Assembly: GCA_014650475.1 (NCBI GenBank)
Contig: BMVA01000012.1
Coordinates: 174,924 to 238,923, forward strand
DNA length: 64,000 bases
From: Streptomyces albogriseolus
GTDB taxonomy: Bacteria > Actinomycetota > Actinomycetes > Streptomycetales > Streptomycetaceae
Direction: 5' to 3'
Positions 45,755-55,579 of this stretch are shown here, one piece after another. A program made the translations under genes and the position numbers. How positions within the stretch are numbered: the stretch's first letter is position 1; each line of letters begins with the position of its first letter. The notes under the pieces were generated by a model, which was not told where the DNA came from, did not search any database, and saw nothing but the letters and a program-made list of their open reading frames with translations.

Positions 45755-46651
45755 TCAGGTGGCGGACGCGGGACCGTCGTCGAAGCTCGCGTAGTAGGCG
45801 GCGGCCATGTCCTCGTCGCCGTGCCCCTGGGCGGCGGCCCGCTCCAGACGGCGGGCGCTCGCGGCGGCGACGTCGAGGCGGGCGCCGTGGCGCTCACCGG
45901 CCCACACGATGAGTCCGGCGTCCTTGGCGGCGGTCTTCACCGCGAACTGGGCCGGGGACAGCCGCTCCTCGAGGATCAGCCGCGCCTTGGCGTGCAGATA
46001 GCCCATGTCGAGCGGTCCGCCGGCGATGAGGCCGAAGAAGTCGTCCGGTGCGACGTCGAGGGCTCGGGCCAGCGCGAGCGTCTCGCCCGCGGCGGCGGTG
46101 GCCGCGAGCACCCAGCTGTTGGCGACGAGCTTCAGCCGGGTGGCGCTCGCCGCGGCGCCGTCCTCGCCGGTCCACACGGTGCGGGCGCCCACCGCGTCGA
46201 ACACCGGGGCCACCGTGTCCCGGCCCTCGGCGGGGCCGGCGGCGAGCACGGTGAGCTGCCCGTCCTCGGCGGGCTTGCGGGTGCCGAGAACCGGCGCGTC
46301 GTAGAAGCGCAGGCCGTGGTCGCGGGCGAAGGCGGCCATCTCGGCGACGTCCTCGATGCCGCTGGTGGTGCACTGCGCCCAGACGGCTCCGCGGGGGAGC
46401 GCCGGGGCGGCGGCGCGCATGGTCTCCAGGGTCGCGGGGCCGTCGTACAGCATGGTGAGGACCACGTCGGCGGACTCGACCGCCTCGGCGGGGGCGCCGG
46501 CGACGTGGGCGCCGGCGGCGGCGAGCGGGTCCGCCTTGGCGCGGGTGCGGTTCCACGCGCGGACGGTGTGTCCCGCCCTCAGGAGATTGCGGGCCATCGC
46601 GGCGCCCATGATGCCGGTGCCCAGGACGGTGACGGTGAGCGTGTCGGTCAT
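45755..46651 (-). CDS. NAD(P)-dependent beta-hydroxyacid dehydrogenase family oxidoreductase
   Basis: A 298 aa 3-hydroxyisobutyrate dehydrogenase-like enzyme. The Rossmann opening is TVTVLGTGIMGAAMARNLLRAGH. The central motif DAPVLGTRKPAEDGQLTVLAAG matches the DAPVSGG family signature. The catalytic lysine is in RLKLVANSWVLAATAAAGE. Family members oxidise small beta-hydroxyacids or reduce imines. ATG 46651 follows GGAAGG. It lies 32 bp after the ROK gene and 48 bp before the F420-type gene, suggesting a three-gene unit. Exact substrate unknown. Confidence 0.88.
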   Translation of the reverse strand: MTDTLTVTVLGTGIMGAAMARNLLRAGHTVRAWNRTRAKADPLAAAGAHVAGAPAEAVESADVVLTMLYDGPATLETMRAAAPALPRGAVWAQCTTSGIEDVAEMAAFARDHGLRFYDAPVLGTRKPAEDGQLTVLAAGPAEGRDTVAPVFDAVGARTVWTGEDGAAASATRLKLVANSWVLAATAAAGETLALARALDVAPDDFFGLIAGGPLDMGYLHAKARLILEERLSPAQFAVKTAAKDAGLIVWAGERHGARLDVAAASARRLERAAAQGHGDEDMAAAYYASFDDGPASAT

Positions 46652-46683
46652 ACGGTCGGCCTTCCGTCGTGCGGTCGTCGTCC

Positions 46684-47922
46684 TTACGCCAGTGCCCCGA
46701 GAGGATCGTCCAGCACCGGCTGCCAGGCCAGCTCCGCCGCCCCGACCAGACTGTTGTGGTCCAGCGTGCAGGCGAGGATCGGCACCCCGCCACTGCGGCC
46801 CCACAGGCTGCGGTCGGCGACGACGGCCCGCAGCCGGTCGGGGTCGGCCTCCAGGAGGGTGCGGTGCAGGCCGCCGAGGATGATCCGGTCGGGGTTGAGG
46901 ATGTTGACCAGCCCGGCCAGTCCGAGGCCGAGCCGGTCGATGAGCTGTTCGGTGGCGGTGCGCACCCGCGGGTCGCCGTACTGGCCGCGGATCAGGTCGT
47001 CGGCCTGCTTCAGCAGCGACATCTCCGGGCCCGGCTCGCGGCCGGCCGCGGTGAGCAGGGCCAGCGGGTCCGCCTCGACGTCGAGACAGCCCCGGCTGCC
47101 GCAGTGGCAGGGGCGGCCGTCGGGGTTGACGCCGAGGTGGCCGACCTCCAGGGCGAGGCCCGAACTGCCGGTGTGCAGGCGGCCGTCGAGGACCAGCGCG
47201 CCGCCGACGCCGCGGTGGCCGGTGGCCACGCACAGCAGGTCGCGCGCGCCCCGCCCGGCGCCGTGCCGGTGTTCGGCGAGGGCGGCGAGGTTGACGTCGT
47301 TGGCGGCGAAGGCGGGTCCGTCGAGGCCGGCGGCGCGCACCTGCTCGGCGAAGATCTCCCGCACCGGGGCCCCGGCGGGCCAGGCCAGGTGCAGCGGGTT
47401 GAGCGCCAGCCCTTCCGGTTCGGCGACCGCCGACGGCACGGCGAGCCCGGCGCCCACGCAGCGCCGTCCGGTCTCCCGCAGCAGTTCCGCGCCGGCCGCG
47501 ACGACGGAGCCCAGCACCTTCGCCGGGTCGGGGTCGACGACCTCGCAGCCGGGCGCGGTGGCGACGATCCGGCCGCCGAGCCCGACCAGGGCGGCGCGGA
47601 AGCCGTCGGCGTGGATCTGCGCGGCGAGCGCCACGGGGCCGTCCTCGGCGACGGACAGCCGGTGCGAGGGGCGTCCCTGGGAGCCGGCGGCCGCGCCGGG
47701 CCTGGCGTCCACCCGGATCAGTCCGAGCGCCTCCAGTTCGGCGGCCACCGCGCCGGCCGTGGCACGGGTGACGCCGAGCTCCGCGGTGAGCACCGCGCGG
47801 GTCGGGGCGCGTCCGGTGTGCACCAGCTCCAGCGCGGGTCCGAGCGCCCCCCGCCCCCGGTCCAGCCGCGTCCTCGAGGTGGTCCCTTCCCCCGCCGGCC
47901 GGGGGTCCGCCTTCCCGCTCAT
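46684..47922 (-). CDS. ROK-family transcriptional regulator
   Basis: A 412 aa protein starting MSGKADPRPAGEG at 47922. It has an N-terminal winged helix (RAVLTAELGVTRATAGAVAAELEALGLIRV), then a ROK sugar-kinase-like domain with the zinc motif CHCGSRGCLDVEADP and the phosphate loop FAANDVNLAALAEHRHG. The ExGH equivalent is EVGHLGVNPDG, so the kinase-like fold is intact. ROK repressors usually bind sugars. A longer open frame extends upstream over the rlmG and GH15 genes but has no support there. It is divergent from the rlmG-like gene. Confidence 0.92.
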   Translation of the reverse strand: MSGKADPRPAGEGTTSRTRLDRGRGALGPALELVHTGRAPTRAVLTAELGVTRATAGAVAAELEALGLIRVDARPGAAAGSQGRPSHRLSVAEDGPVALAAQIHADGFRAALVGLGGRIVATAPGCEVVDPDPAKVLGSVVAAGAELLRETGRRCVGAGLAVPSAVAEPEGLALNPLHLAWPAGAPVREIFAEQVRAAGLDGPAFAANDVNLAALAEHRHGAGRGARDLLCVATGHRGVGGALVLDGRLHTGSSGLALEVGHLGVNPDGRPCHCGSRGCLDVEADPLALLTAAGREPGPEMSLLKQADDLIRGQYGDPRVRTATEQLIDRLGLGLAGLVNILNPDRIILGGLHRTLLEADPDRLRAVVADRSLWGRSGGVPILACTLDHNSLVGAAELAWQPVLDDPLGALA

Positions 47923-48081
47923 GGGGGCGAGTCTCCCATGATCCGCAACGCTCGCGGACGACAGGCCGCCGACGTGCGGGACCCCGGCGGGGCGTACGGG
48001 GCGCACGGGGCGTGTGCCCACGGCGGCCGCGCCCGTCCGCCGCGCCGGACCCGTCCGGGGCTCGGCTAGCCTGGCTGCACG

Positions 48082-49227
48082 ATGAACGACCGTATGACGA
48101 CTCCCTGGGGCGAGCCGGTGCTGTCCCGCTTCCCCGAGGACCCGCGGGACAGGCTGCGCGCCTGGGACGCCTCCGACGAGTATCTCCTCAGGCATCTCGC
48201 CGAGCGGCGGACGCCGTTGTCCGGGACGGTCGTGGTGGTAGGCGACCGGTGGGGCGCGCTGGTCACGGCGCTGGCCGCGCACCGGCCGACGCAGATCACC
48301 GACTCCTGGCTCGGTCAGGAGGCGACCCGCGCCAACCTCGCCCGCAACGGCGTCGAGCCCGGCACGGTGCGGCTGCTGACCACGCAGGACGCCCCGCCGG
48401 AGCGGATCGACGTGCTGCTGGTGCGGGTGCCCAAGAGTTTGGCGCTGCTGGAGGACCAGCTGCTGCGGCTGGCGCCGTCGGTGCACGCGGACACGGTCGT
48501 GGCCGGCACGGGCATGGTGAAGGAGATCCACACCTCGACGCTGAAGCTGTTCGAGCGGATCCTCGGCCCGACCCGCACCTCCCTGGCGGAGAGGAAGGCC
48601 CGGCTGATCTTCTGCACGCCGGACCCGTCCCTGGTCCGCCCGCCGAACCCGTGGCCGTACCGCTACACGCTGCCCGGGGACGTCGGTGCCGTGTCGGGCC
48701 GTACGGTCGTCAACCACGCCGGGGTGTTCTGCGCGGACCGGCTCGACATCGGCACCCGCTTCTTCCTGCGCCATCTGCCCGCCGGGCGGGACGGCGGCCG
48801 GGTGGTGGACCTGGGCTGCGGCAACGGCGTGGTGGGGACGGCGATGGCGCTGGCCGACCCGAAGGCCGAGGTGCTGTTCGTGGACGAGTCCTTCCAGGCG
48901 GTGGCGTCGGCGCAGGACACCTACCGGGCGAACGACGTGAGCGGGCAGGCCGAGTTCCGGGTCGGCGACGGTCTGACGGGCGTCCCGGCGGGCAGCGTCG
49001 ACCTGGTGCTCAACAATCCGCCCTTCCACTCCCACCAGGCGACCACCGACGCCACGGCCTGGCGCATGTTCACCGGCGCCCGCCGCACCCTGCGCCCGGG
49101 CGGCGAGCTCTGGGTGGTCGGCAACCGGCACCTCGGCCACCATGTGAGGCTGCGCCGCCTGTTCGGCAACAGCGAGGTGGTGGCGTCGGACCCGAAGTTC
49201 GTGATCCTCAGGGCCGTCCGCCGGTAG
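48082..49227 (+). CDS. RlmG/RsmC-like rRNA guanine-N2 methyltransferase
   Basis: A 381 aa class I methyltransferase. A degenerate N-terminal methyltransferase-like half (GTVVVVGDRWGALVTAL) precedes the active half with SAM motif VVDLGCGNGVVGTAMAL and the catalytic NPPF motif (LVLNNPPFHSHQATTD), which is specific to base N-methylases. The two-domain layout, with the FERILGPTRTS-type linker helix, matches RlmG, which modifies G1835 of 23S rRNA, more than RsmC. ATG 48082 matches the family start. Divergent from the ROK gene. Confidence 0.88.
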   Translation: MNDRMTTPWGEPVLSRFPEDPRDRLRAWDASDEYLLRHLAERRTPLSGTVVVVGDRWGALVTALAAHRPTQITDSWLGQEATRANLARNGVEPGTVRLLTTQDAPPERIDVLLVRVPKSLALLEDQLLRLAPSVHADTVVAGTGMVKEIHTSTLKLFERILGPTRTSLAERKARLIFCTPDPSLVRPPNPWPYRYTLPGDVGAVSGRTVVNHAGVFCADRLDIGTRFFLRHLPAGRDGGRVVDLGCGNGVVGTAMALADPKAEVLFVDESFQAVASAQDTYRANDVSGQAEFRVGDGLTGVPAGSVDLVLNNPPFHSHQATTDATAWRMFTGARRTLRPGGELWVVGNRHLGHHVRLRRLFGNSEVVASDPKFVILRAVRR

Positions 49228-49317
49228 GTCCTTCAGGGTGCGCCGCCCGCCGGAAGGCCGGCCCCGCTCCCCCTGCCTAAGCTGGCAGGAGGACACGCGC
49301 CGGCCGAGGAGGCTGCG

Positions 49318-51156
49318 ATGGACGGGACGACGAACCGGCCGGGCGACGGATCCGGCGGCCGGCGGTACATGCCCATCGCCGACCACGGGCTGATCGGCGA
49401 CCTGCGCAGCGTGGCGCTGGTGGCGACGGACGGCACCATCGACTGGTACTGCGCGCCGCGCTTCGACGCGCCGAGCGTGTTCGCCGCGCTGCTGGACGCC
49501 GACCGGGGCGGCTGCTTCGAGCTGGGGACGGCCGTGCCGGCCCGCACCAAGCAGTTCTACTTCCCCGACACGAACGTGCTGATCACCCGGTACTTCACCG
49601 AGGACGGCGTCGGCGAGGTGCAGGACTTCATGCCCGTGTCCGGCGACTCGGTGCAGGAGGACCGGCACCGGCTGATCCGGCGGGTGCTGTGCGTGCGCGG
49701 GTCGCTGCCGTTCCGCGCGCTGGTGGCGCCGCGGTTCGGTTACGCCGCGCTGCCGCACACGCTGCGGGTGACCGGGGACGTCGCCGTCTTCGCGTCCGGC
49801 GCGCTGGACCTCGCCCTGACCGCCACGGTCCCGCTGGAGCAGGACGGGCTCGACGTGCGGTCCGACTTCAAGCTGGCCGAGGGTGAGACGGCGGTGTTCG
49901 CGCTGGACCAGGTCGGCGGGGAGCTGGCGCCACGCGGGTGCGCCCACGAGGAGGCGGAGCAGGAGTTCGCCGCGACGGTGCGCTACTGGCGGGACTGGCT
50001 GTCCGCGTCCCGCTACCGGGGCCGCTGGCGGGAGATGGTGCACCGCTCGGCGCTCACCCTGAAGCTGCTCACATTCGCGCCCACCGGGGCGATCGTCGCC
50101 GCGCCGACGACGAGTCTGCCGGAGGAGTTCGGCGGCGAACGCAACTGGGACTACCGGTACATGTGGGTGCGCGACGCGGCGTTTTGCGTCTACGCCATGC
50201 TGCGGCTGGGCTTCACCGAGGAGGCGGAGGCGTTCATGGCGTTCGTCTCCCGGCACATCAGCCCCGGCGAGGGCAAACCGTCGGGCCCGCTCCAGATCAT
50301 GTACGGCATCGACGGCCGCACCGACCTGTCCGAACAGACCCTGGACCACCTGGAGGGCCACTGCGGCTCACGCCCGGTCCGGGTGGGCAACGCGGCGGCC
50401 GACCAGCTCCAGCTGGACGTCTACGGCGCGCTGATCGACTCGATCTACCTGTACGACAAGTGGGCCGAGCCGATCTCCAGCGAACAGTGGGACCATGTGA
50501 CGGCGCTGGTCGACTGGGTGTGCGGGAACTGGGACCAGCCCGACGAGGGCATCTGGGAGACGCGGGGCGGGCGGAAGAACTTCCTGTACTCGCGGCTGAT
50601 GTGCTGGGTGGCGATCGAGCGCGGCGTCCGCATGGCCCGCCGCCGGGGCCTGCCCGCGGACCTGCCGCGCTGGACGGCGTGCCGGGACGTGATCTACCGG
50701 CGGATCATGACCGAGTGCTGGTCGGACGAGCTGCGGGCGTTCGTCCAGCACGAGGGCGGCGAGGTGCTGGACGCGGCGCTGCTGATGATGCCGATGGCGA
50801 AGTTCATCGCGCCGAAGGACCCCAAGTGGCTGTCCACGCTGGACTGTCTGACCCGTGAGCTGGTCTCCGACTCGCTGGTCTACCGCTACGACCCGAACGT
50901 GAGCCCCGACGGCCTGCACGGTGCGGAGGGCACGTTCTCCATCTGCTCGTTCTGGTACGTCGAGGCCCTCACCCGCGCCGGCCGTCTGGACGAGGCCCGG
51001 CTGGCCTTCGAGAAGATGCTCACCTACGGCAACCATCTCGGCCTCTACGCCGAGGAGATCGGCCACACCGGCCGGCAACAGGGCAACTTCCCCCAGGCGT
51101 TCACCCACCTCGCCCTGATCAGCGCGGCGTACAACCTGGACCGGGCGCTGGGCTGA
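49318..51156 (+). CDS. Glycoside hydrolase family 15 protein (trehalase/glucoamylase-like)
   Basis: A 612 aa GH15 enzyme. The N-terminal beta-sandwich starts ADHGLIGDLRSVALVATDGTIDWYC. The (alpha/alpha)6 barrel has NWDYRYMWVRDAAFCVYAML and the acid/base region NWDQPDEGIWETRGGRKNFLYS, the hallmark of actinobacterial trehalases and glucoamylases. The second catalytic glutamate sits in GLYAEEIGHTGRQQGNFPQAFTH. Trehalose hydrolysis is the likely activity, since mycobacterial members of this subgroup are trehalases. GAGGAGG precedes ATG 49318. No signal peptide: cytoplasmic. Confidence 0.9.
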   Translation: MDGTTNRPGDGSGGRRYMPIADHGLIGDLRSVALVATDGTIDWYCAPRFDAPSVFAALLDADRGGCFELGTAVPARTKQFYFPDTNVLITRYFTEDGVGEVQDFMPVSGDSVQEDRHRLIRRVLCVRGSLPFRALVAPRFGYAALPHTLRVTGDVAVFASGALDLALTATVPLEQDGLDVRSDFKLAEGETAVFALDQVGGELAPRGCAHEEAEQEFAATVRYWRDWLSASRYRGRWREMVHRSALTLKLLTFAPTGAIVAAPTTSLPEEFGGERNWDYRYMWVRDAAFCVYAMLRLGFTEEAEAFMAFVSRHISPGEGKPSGPLQIMYGIDGRTDLSEQTLDHLEGHCGSRPVRVGNAAADQLQLDVYGALIDSIYLYDKWAEPISSEQWDHVTALVDWVCGNWDQPDEGIWETRGGRKNFLYSRLMCWVAIERGVRMARRRGLPADLPRWTACRDVIYRRIMTECWSDELRAFVQHEGGEVLDAALLMMPMAKFIAPKDPKWLSTLDCLTRELVSDSLVYRYDPNVSPDGLHGAEGTFSICSFWYVEALTRAGRLDEARLAFEKMLTYGNHLGLYAEEIGHTGRQQGNFPQAFTHLALISAAYNLDRALG

Positions 51157-51159
51157 CCC

Positions 51160-52131
51160 TCAGTGGCCGTGCCCGTCGGAGTGTCCGGGCGACTCCGTGT
51201 GGCCGGGTGAGGTGGAAGCGGGCTTCTCCGGCGCGGCCTTGCCCGCCTCGACGGTGAAGGCGGCCGTGCGGACGACTCCGTTGTGCTTGAAGTCCAGGAA
51301 CAGGCGGTAGCTGCCGCCGCTGGGCGCCGTGGCGGTGAAGGAGACGTGCGGTCCCGGCCTGGTCGTGCCGTCGCCCGGTTCCCCCTCGGGGTGGACGTGC
51401 AGGTAGGCGAGGTCTCCGGCGCGCAGGGCGACCAGGTGGCCGTAGGCGCCCAGGTAGGGCTGGAGGTCGGTGACCGGCTTGCCGTCGCGGGAGACGGTCA
51501 GGCGCAGCTCGCCCGCCCGGCCGGGCGTGAGCGCCCCGGTCAGCTTCACGTCGTAGCCGTCGACGCGGGCCGTGGCGGAGGGCCGCGGCAGCTCGCGAGG
51601 GCTGTAGGGGCCGGAGGCGGCCAGGTCGGCGCCGAGGGTGAGGTTCTCCGCGCCCGGCCGGTCCGGGGTGAAGTCGGCGAACACCCGGTAGCCGCCGGCG
51701 CGGGGCAGGTCGACGGGTGTGCTCCAGGTGCCGTCGGGGGCGCGCTCGGGGTGGAGGTGGCGGTAGGTCACCAGGTCGCGGGAGGCCACGATCAGGTGCA
51801 GTTCCTTGTCGTGCTCCCGGCGGTAGTCGTCGACGGCCCGCCCGTCCGCTTCCCGCACGGTGAACCGCAGTTCGGCCCGCTCGCCGGCGGTGACCGCCGG
51901 GGTGTCCAGGTCGAGGGTGTAGCCGCCCTCGGAGATCTGCAGCCCGCCGGGCGCCTGCGCGGCGGCGGTCCCGCCGTGTTCGCTCTCCCCCGCCCCCGAC
52001 GGATGCCGCTCCTCGTGCGCCGGGGGACGTTCCGCGACGACCGGGTCGAAGGTCTGGCCGACCCCGTAGGCGGTGCCGAACGCGCCGGCCAGTGCGGCGG
52101 CGAACGCGGTGATCTTCAATCCGGTCTTCAT
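51160..52131 (-). CDS. Secreted His-rich putative copper-binding protein
   Basis: A 323 aa protein with a signal peptide ([22 protein letters not shown] 52131 after GGGGAGAG). The mature part has two similar beta-sandwich halves with H-x-H pairs: [18 protein letters not shown] and [20 protein letters not shown]. The tail is [13 protein letters not shown]. Such pairs and a His-rich tail suggest surface or extracytoplasmic Cu binding. The gene is divergent from copA and has its own CsoR-like box, so it should be copper-induced. The two halves look internally duplicated. I do not know an experimentally named family. Confidence 0.72.
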   Translation of the reverse strand: MKTGLKITAFAAALAGAFGTAYGVGQTFDPVVAERPPAHEERHPSGAGESEHGGTAAAQAPGGLQISEGGYTLDLDTPAVTAGERAELRFTVREADGRAVDDYRREHDKELHLIVASRDLVTYRHLHPERAPDGTWSTPVDLPRAGGYRVFADFTPDRPGAENLTLGADLAASGPYSPRELPRPSATARVDGYDVKLTGALTPGRAGELRLTVSRDGKPVTDLQPYLGAYGHLVALRAGDLAYLHVHPEGEPGDGTTRPGPHVSFTATAPSGGSYRLFLDFKHNGVVRTAAFTVEAGKAAPEKPASTSPGHTESPGHSDGHGH

Positions 52132-52194
52132 GGCCGTCTCTCCCCTGGAAGCAGCGGCCCGCAACCCGTCACGAGCCGATCGACACAGCTCACC

Positions 52195-52211
52195 ATACCC
52201 CTAGGGGGTAC
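52195..52211. promoter_or_regulatory. CsoR-like copper operator 1
   Basis: TACCCC-TAG-GGGGTA, a 6-3-6 palindrome, lies about 65 bp upstream of the secreted copper protein's start. TACCCC/GGGGTA arms are the known signature of CsoR operators in Streptomyces and other Gram-positives. Confidence 0.7.
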
Positions 52212-52241
52212 CAAGTCAAGTCGACGGACGCCTTGCGTTGC

Positions 52242-52258
52242 ATACCCCACCGGGGTAT
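52242..52258. promoter_or_regulatory. CsoR-like copper operator 2
   Basis: ATACCCC-ACC-GGGGTAT, a perfect 7-3-7 palindrome, lies 53 bp upstream of the copA start. It is the better of the two CsoR-type sites in this divergent spacer. Confidence 0.78.
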
Positions 52259-52310
52259 ACAGGTAACCCCTCGGGCGATACCCCTGCCCCGTATCTGCAA
52301 GGAGCCAGCG

Positions 52311-54557
52311 ATGACTGTCCGTACGACAACCGGTGCCGATGCCGAGGTGGAACTCTCCGTCGGAGGGATGACCTGCGCCTCGTGCGCCGCGCGGATCGAG
52401 AGGAAGCTCAACCGGATGGAGGGCGTCACCGCCACGGTCAACTACGCCACCGAGAAGGCCCGGATCAGCTACGGCGCCGGCGTGACCGTCCCCGATCTGA
52501 TCGCCACGGTCGAGGCGACCGGATACACGGCGAGGGAACCCTCCCCGCCCGACGTCGGCGAGCAGCGGTCGGAACCGGACGAGCTCCGCCCGCTGCGCGA
52601 CCGCCTGCTGACGGCCGTCGTGCTGTCGGCGCCCGTCGTCGCGATGGCGATGATCCCGGCCCTGCAGTTCGAGTACTGGCAGTGGCTGTCCCTGACCCTC
52701 GCGGCGCCCGTCGTCACCTACGCGGCCTGGCCGTTCCATCGCGCGGCCCTCACCAACGCCCGTCACGGCGCGGCCACGATGGACACGCTGGTCTCCGTCG
52801 GCACGACGGCCGCGTTCCTGTGGTCCGTCTGGGCCCTGTTCCTGGGCACCGCGGGCACCCCGGGCATGACGCACCCCTTCGAGTTCACGGTGGCCCGCTC
52901 GGACGGCGCCGGGAACCTCTACCTGGAGGCGGCGGCAGGCGTCACGACGTTCATCCTGGCCGGCCGTTACTTCGAGGCCCGCGCCAAGCGCAGGGCCGGA
53001 GCCGCCCTGCGCGCGCTGCTGGAGCTGGGCGCGAAGGACGTCACCGTCCTCCTGCCGGACGGCGGCGAGGAGACCCGCCCGGTGTCGGATCTGGCCGTCG
53101 GGGACCACTTCCTGGTCCGCCCCGGCGAGAAGATCGCGACCGACGGCACGGTCGTGGAGGGCTCCTCCGCGGTGGACGCGTCGATGCTGACGGGCGAGTC
53201 GGTCCCGGTGGAGGTCACCGCCGGGGACGCGGTCACGGGCGCCACGGTCAACGCCGGCGGCCGTCTCGTCGTGCGGGCCACCCGGGTCGGCGCGGACACC
53301 CAACTTGCGCGCATGGCACGGCTGGTGGAGGACGCGCAGAACGGCAAGGCGTCCGCCCAGCGGCTCGCCGACCGCATCTCCGCCGTCTTCGTCCCCGTGG
53401 TCATCGCCCTCGCCCTGGCCACCCTGGGCTTCTGGATCGGCAACGGCGCGGGCACCACGGCCGCGTTCACCGCGGCGGTGGCCGTCCTGATCATCGCCTG
53501 CCCCTGCGCCCTCGGGCTGGCCACCCCGACCGCGCTGATGGTCGGCACCGGCCGGGGCGCCCAGCTCGGCATCCTCATCAAGGGCCCGGAGGTCCTGGAG
53601 TCCACCCGCCGCGTCGACACGGTGGTCCTGGACAAGACCGGAACCGTCACCACCGGCCGGATGAGCCTGGTGGCCGTCCACTCCCCCGACACCGACGAGA
53701 CGGACGTCCTGCGCCTGGCCGGCGCCCTGGAGCACGCCTCGGAACACCCGATCGCCCGGGCCGTGGCGGACGCGGCCCTGGCCAAGCTGGGCACCCTGCC
53801 CACCCCGGAGGACTTCACGGCCGTGCCCGGCCTGGGCGTCCAGGGCATCGTCGAGGGCCACGCGGTCCTGGTGGGCCGCCCCCGCCTGATGGCGGAATGG
53901 TCCCTCCCCCTTCCCGCCCACCTGGCCGGCACCCTCACCGCAACCGAGACGACGGGCCACACAGCCGTCCTGGTCGCATGGGACGGCGAGGTACGCGCCG
54001 TGCTGGAGATCGCCGACACGGTGAAGGAGACCAGCCCGGAGGCGATCCGCCGCCTGCGCGCACTGGGCCTGCGCCCCGTCCTCCTGACCGGCGACAACGA
54101 GGCGGTGGCGCATTCGGTGGCCCGCGAGCTGGACATCGCCCCCGACGACGTGATCGCGGAGGTGCTCCCCCAGGACAAGGTGGACGTCGTCAAGCGCCTG
54201 CAGTCACAGGGCCACTCCGTGGCGATGGTCGGCGACGGAGTGAACGACGCGGCGGCCCTCGCCCAGGCCGACCTGGGCCTGGCGATGGGCACCGGCACGG
54301 ACGCGGCGATCGAGGCGGGCGACCTCACGCTGGTCCGCGGCGACCTGCGGGCCGCGGCGGACGCCGTCCGGCTCGCCCGCCGCACCCTGGGCACGATCAG
54401 GTCCAACCTGTTCTGGGCGTTCGCCTACAACGTCGCCGCGCTGCCCCTCGCGGCGTCCGGTCTGCTGAACCCCATGATCGCGGGGGCGGCCATGGCGTTC
54501 TCGTCGGTGTTCGTGGTGGGCAACTCCCTGCGGCTGCGGACGTTCCGGGCGGCCTGA
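52311..54557 (+). CDS. copA: Copper-exporting P1B-1-type ATPase
   Basis: A 748 aa Cu+ exporter. ATG 52311 follows AAGGAG. Residues about 13-78 are an HMA domain with [15 protein letters not shown]. The TM6 metal site is CPC in [17 protein letters not shown] (about residue 397). Other landmarks are [20 protein letters not shown] (Asp about 441), [13 protein letters not shown] and [16 protein letters not shown]. Two CsoR-type boxes lie upstream, and a divergent secreted His-rich protein shares the control region. No CopZ chaperone gene and no csoR gene are within this window. Confidence 0.96.
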   Translation: MTVRTTTGADAEVELSVGGMTCASCAARIERKLNRMEGVTATVNYATEKARISYGAGVTVPDLIATVEATGYTAREPSPPDVGEQRSEPDELRPLRDRLLTAVVLSAPVVAMAMIPALQFEYWQWLSLTLAAPVVTYAAWPFHRAALTNARHGAATMDTLVSVGTTAAFLWSVWALFLGTAGTPGMTHPFEFTVARSDGAGNLYLEAAAGVTTFILAGRYFEARAKRRAGAALRALLELGAKDVTVLLPDGGEETRPVSDLAVGDHFLVRPGEKIATDGTVVEGSSAVDASMLTGESVPVEVTAGDAVTGATVNAGGRLVVRATRVGADTQLARMARLVEDAQNGKASAQRLADRISAVFVPVVIALALATLGFWIGNGAGTTAAFTAAVAVLIIACPCALGLATPTALMVGTGRGAQLGILIKGPEVLESTRRVDTVVLDKTGTVTTGRMSLVAVHSPDTDETDVLRLAGALEHASEHPIARAVADAALAKLGTLPTPEDFTAVPGLGVQGIVEGHAVLVGRPRLMAEWSLPLPAHLAGTLTATETTGHTAVLVAWDGEVRAVLEIADTVKETSPEAIRRLRALGLRPVLLTGDNEAVAHSVARELDIAPDDVIAEVLPQDKVDVVKRLQSQGHSVAMVGDGVNDAAALAQADLGLAMGTGTDAAIEAGDLTLVRGDLRAAADAVRLARRTLGTIRSNLFWAFAYNVAALPLAASGLLNPMIAGAAMAFSSVFVVGNSLRLRTFRAA

Positions 54558-54676
54558 AGGGCGTACGGGCGGGGCGGCCGGGCCCGTGGCGTGGACCATG
54601 CGTACCGTGGGCACCCGGTGCACCCCGCCCCACGGTGCGGGTGGGCCACTGGACGATGTCACCGCGGGAGAGAGAG

Positions 54677-55303
54677 ATGAGCGAGCTCACCAGACCCGTA
54701 CCGCCCGCCGACGGCCTGCGCAGGATCGCCCGCAACGTCCTGAGCGACCTGAGAGCGGTGGACGGCGCGCTGTACGCGGCGGTCGCCGCGACCCCGACGC
54801 CGACGCTCGACCGCGCGCTGCGCCGGCTCTCCCACGCGGCCGACCACTCCAAGATCTCGTTCGCCATCGCCGGCGCGCTGGCCCTGGCCGGCTCCCGCCC
54901 CCGCAGGGCGGCGCTCGCCGGGGTCGGCGCCGTGGCGGTGGCCTCCGCCTCGGCCAACCTGCTCGGCAAACGGCTGGTCCGCCGGGACCGTCCGGACCGG
55001 GAGGCGGCGCGGGTGACGGTGGACCGGCATGTTCCGATGCCGATGTCGGCGTCGTTCCCGTCCGGGCACACGGCGTCCGCGGTCGCCTTCGCGACGGCGG
55101 TGGGGACGGTGCTGCCCGCGGCGTCCGTGCCGTTGGGGGCGTTGGCGGGGGCGGTGGGATATTCCCGTATCCATACGGGGGTGCACTACCCGGGGGACGT
55201 GGCGGCGGGGGCGGTGCTGGGAGTGGCGTCGGCGGCCACGGCCCTGGCGGTCGCCTCGGCACGGCTCCCGGCCTCCTACCCACGGGGGCGGCGCCCCAGG
55301 TAA
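54677..55303 (+). CDS. PAP2-family membrane phosphatase
   Basis: A 208 aa lipid phosphatase. ATG 54677 follows GGGAGAG. All three catalytic motifs are present: KRLVRRDRP (K-x6-RP), PSGHTAS and SRIHTGVHYPGDV, around hydrophobic helices. It dephosphorylates lipid substrates such as phosphatidate, PGP or undecaprenyl pyrophosphate. The gene starts 119 bp after copA in the same direction; functional linkage to copper is not implied. Confidence 0.92.
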   Translation: MSELTRPVPPADGLRRIARNVLSDLRAVDGALYAAVAATPTPTLDRALRRLSHAADHSKISFAIAGALALAGSRPRRAALAGVGAVAVASASANLLGKRLVRRDRPDREAARVTVDRHVPMPMSASFPSGHTASAVAFATAVGTVLPAASVPLGALAGAVGYSRIHTGVHYPGDVAAGAVLGVASAATALAVASARLPASYPRGRRPR

Positions 55304-55322
55304 CCGGGGCGGTCGCCCCCGG
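55304..55322 (+). terminator. Small hairpin after PAP2 gene
   Basis: GGGGC-GGTC-GCCCC plus flanking CC/GG with one bulge, directly after the TAA stop. The remaining 250 bp to the convergent PmoA gene is C-rich and I see nothing else in it. Confidence 0.35.
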
Positions 55323-55579
55323 GCGGGAGCAGTTGACGAAACCCGGTGTCGTGCAGCCGCCCGCGGCGGGGAGGGGACGGGGTGGGGGTGGGCGCCCGCA
55401 GCGGCTGGCGCGTCAACGCCCCGGACCTCTCCAGCACGCACTCTCGCGCCAGACCGAGGACGACCACCCCCACCGCGGCCCCGCACCACGACCCGCCCCC
55501 AGGCGCTACCCCAACCCCCACCGGACAGGACACCGCGCCGCAGGCGTGCGTCCACCGGCAGAGGCCCCCGGCAACGGCA

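Noticed and set aside
46684-50361. A single 1225-codon reading frame extending the ROK gene over rlmG and GH15
   Set aside because: The N-terminal 800 codons are a shadow of two well-supported plus-strand genes; the ROK family start is at 47922.
54558-54676. A promoter-independent coupling of the PAP2 gene with copA
   Set aside because: The 119 bp gap holds its own ribosome site and no overlap. Cotranscription is possible but there is no evidence the phosphatase serves copper resistance.
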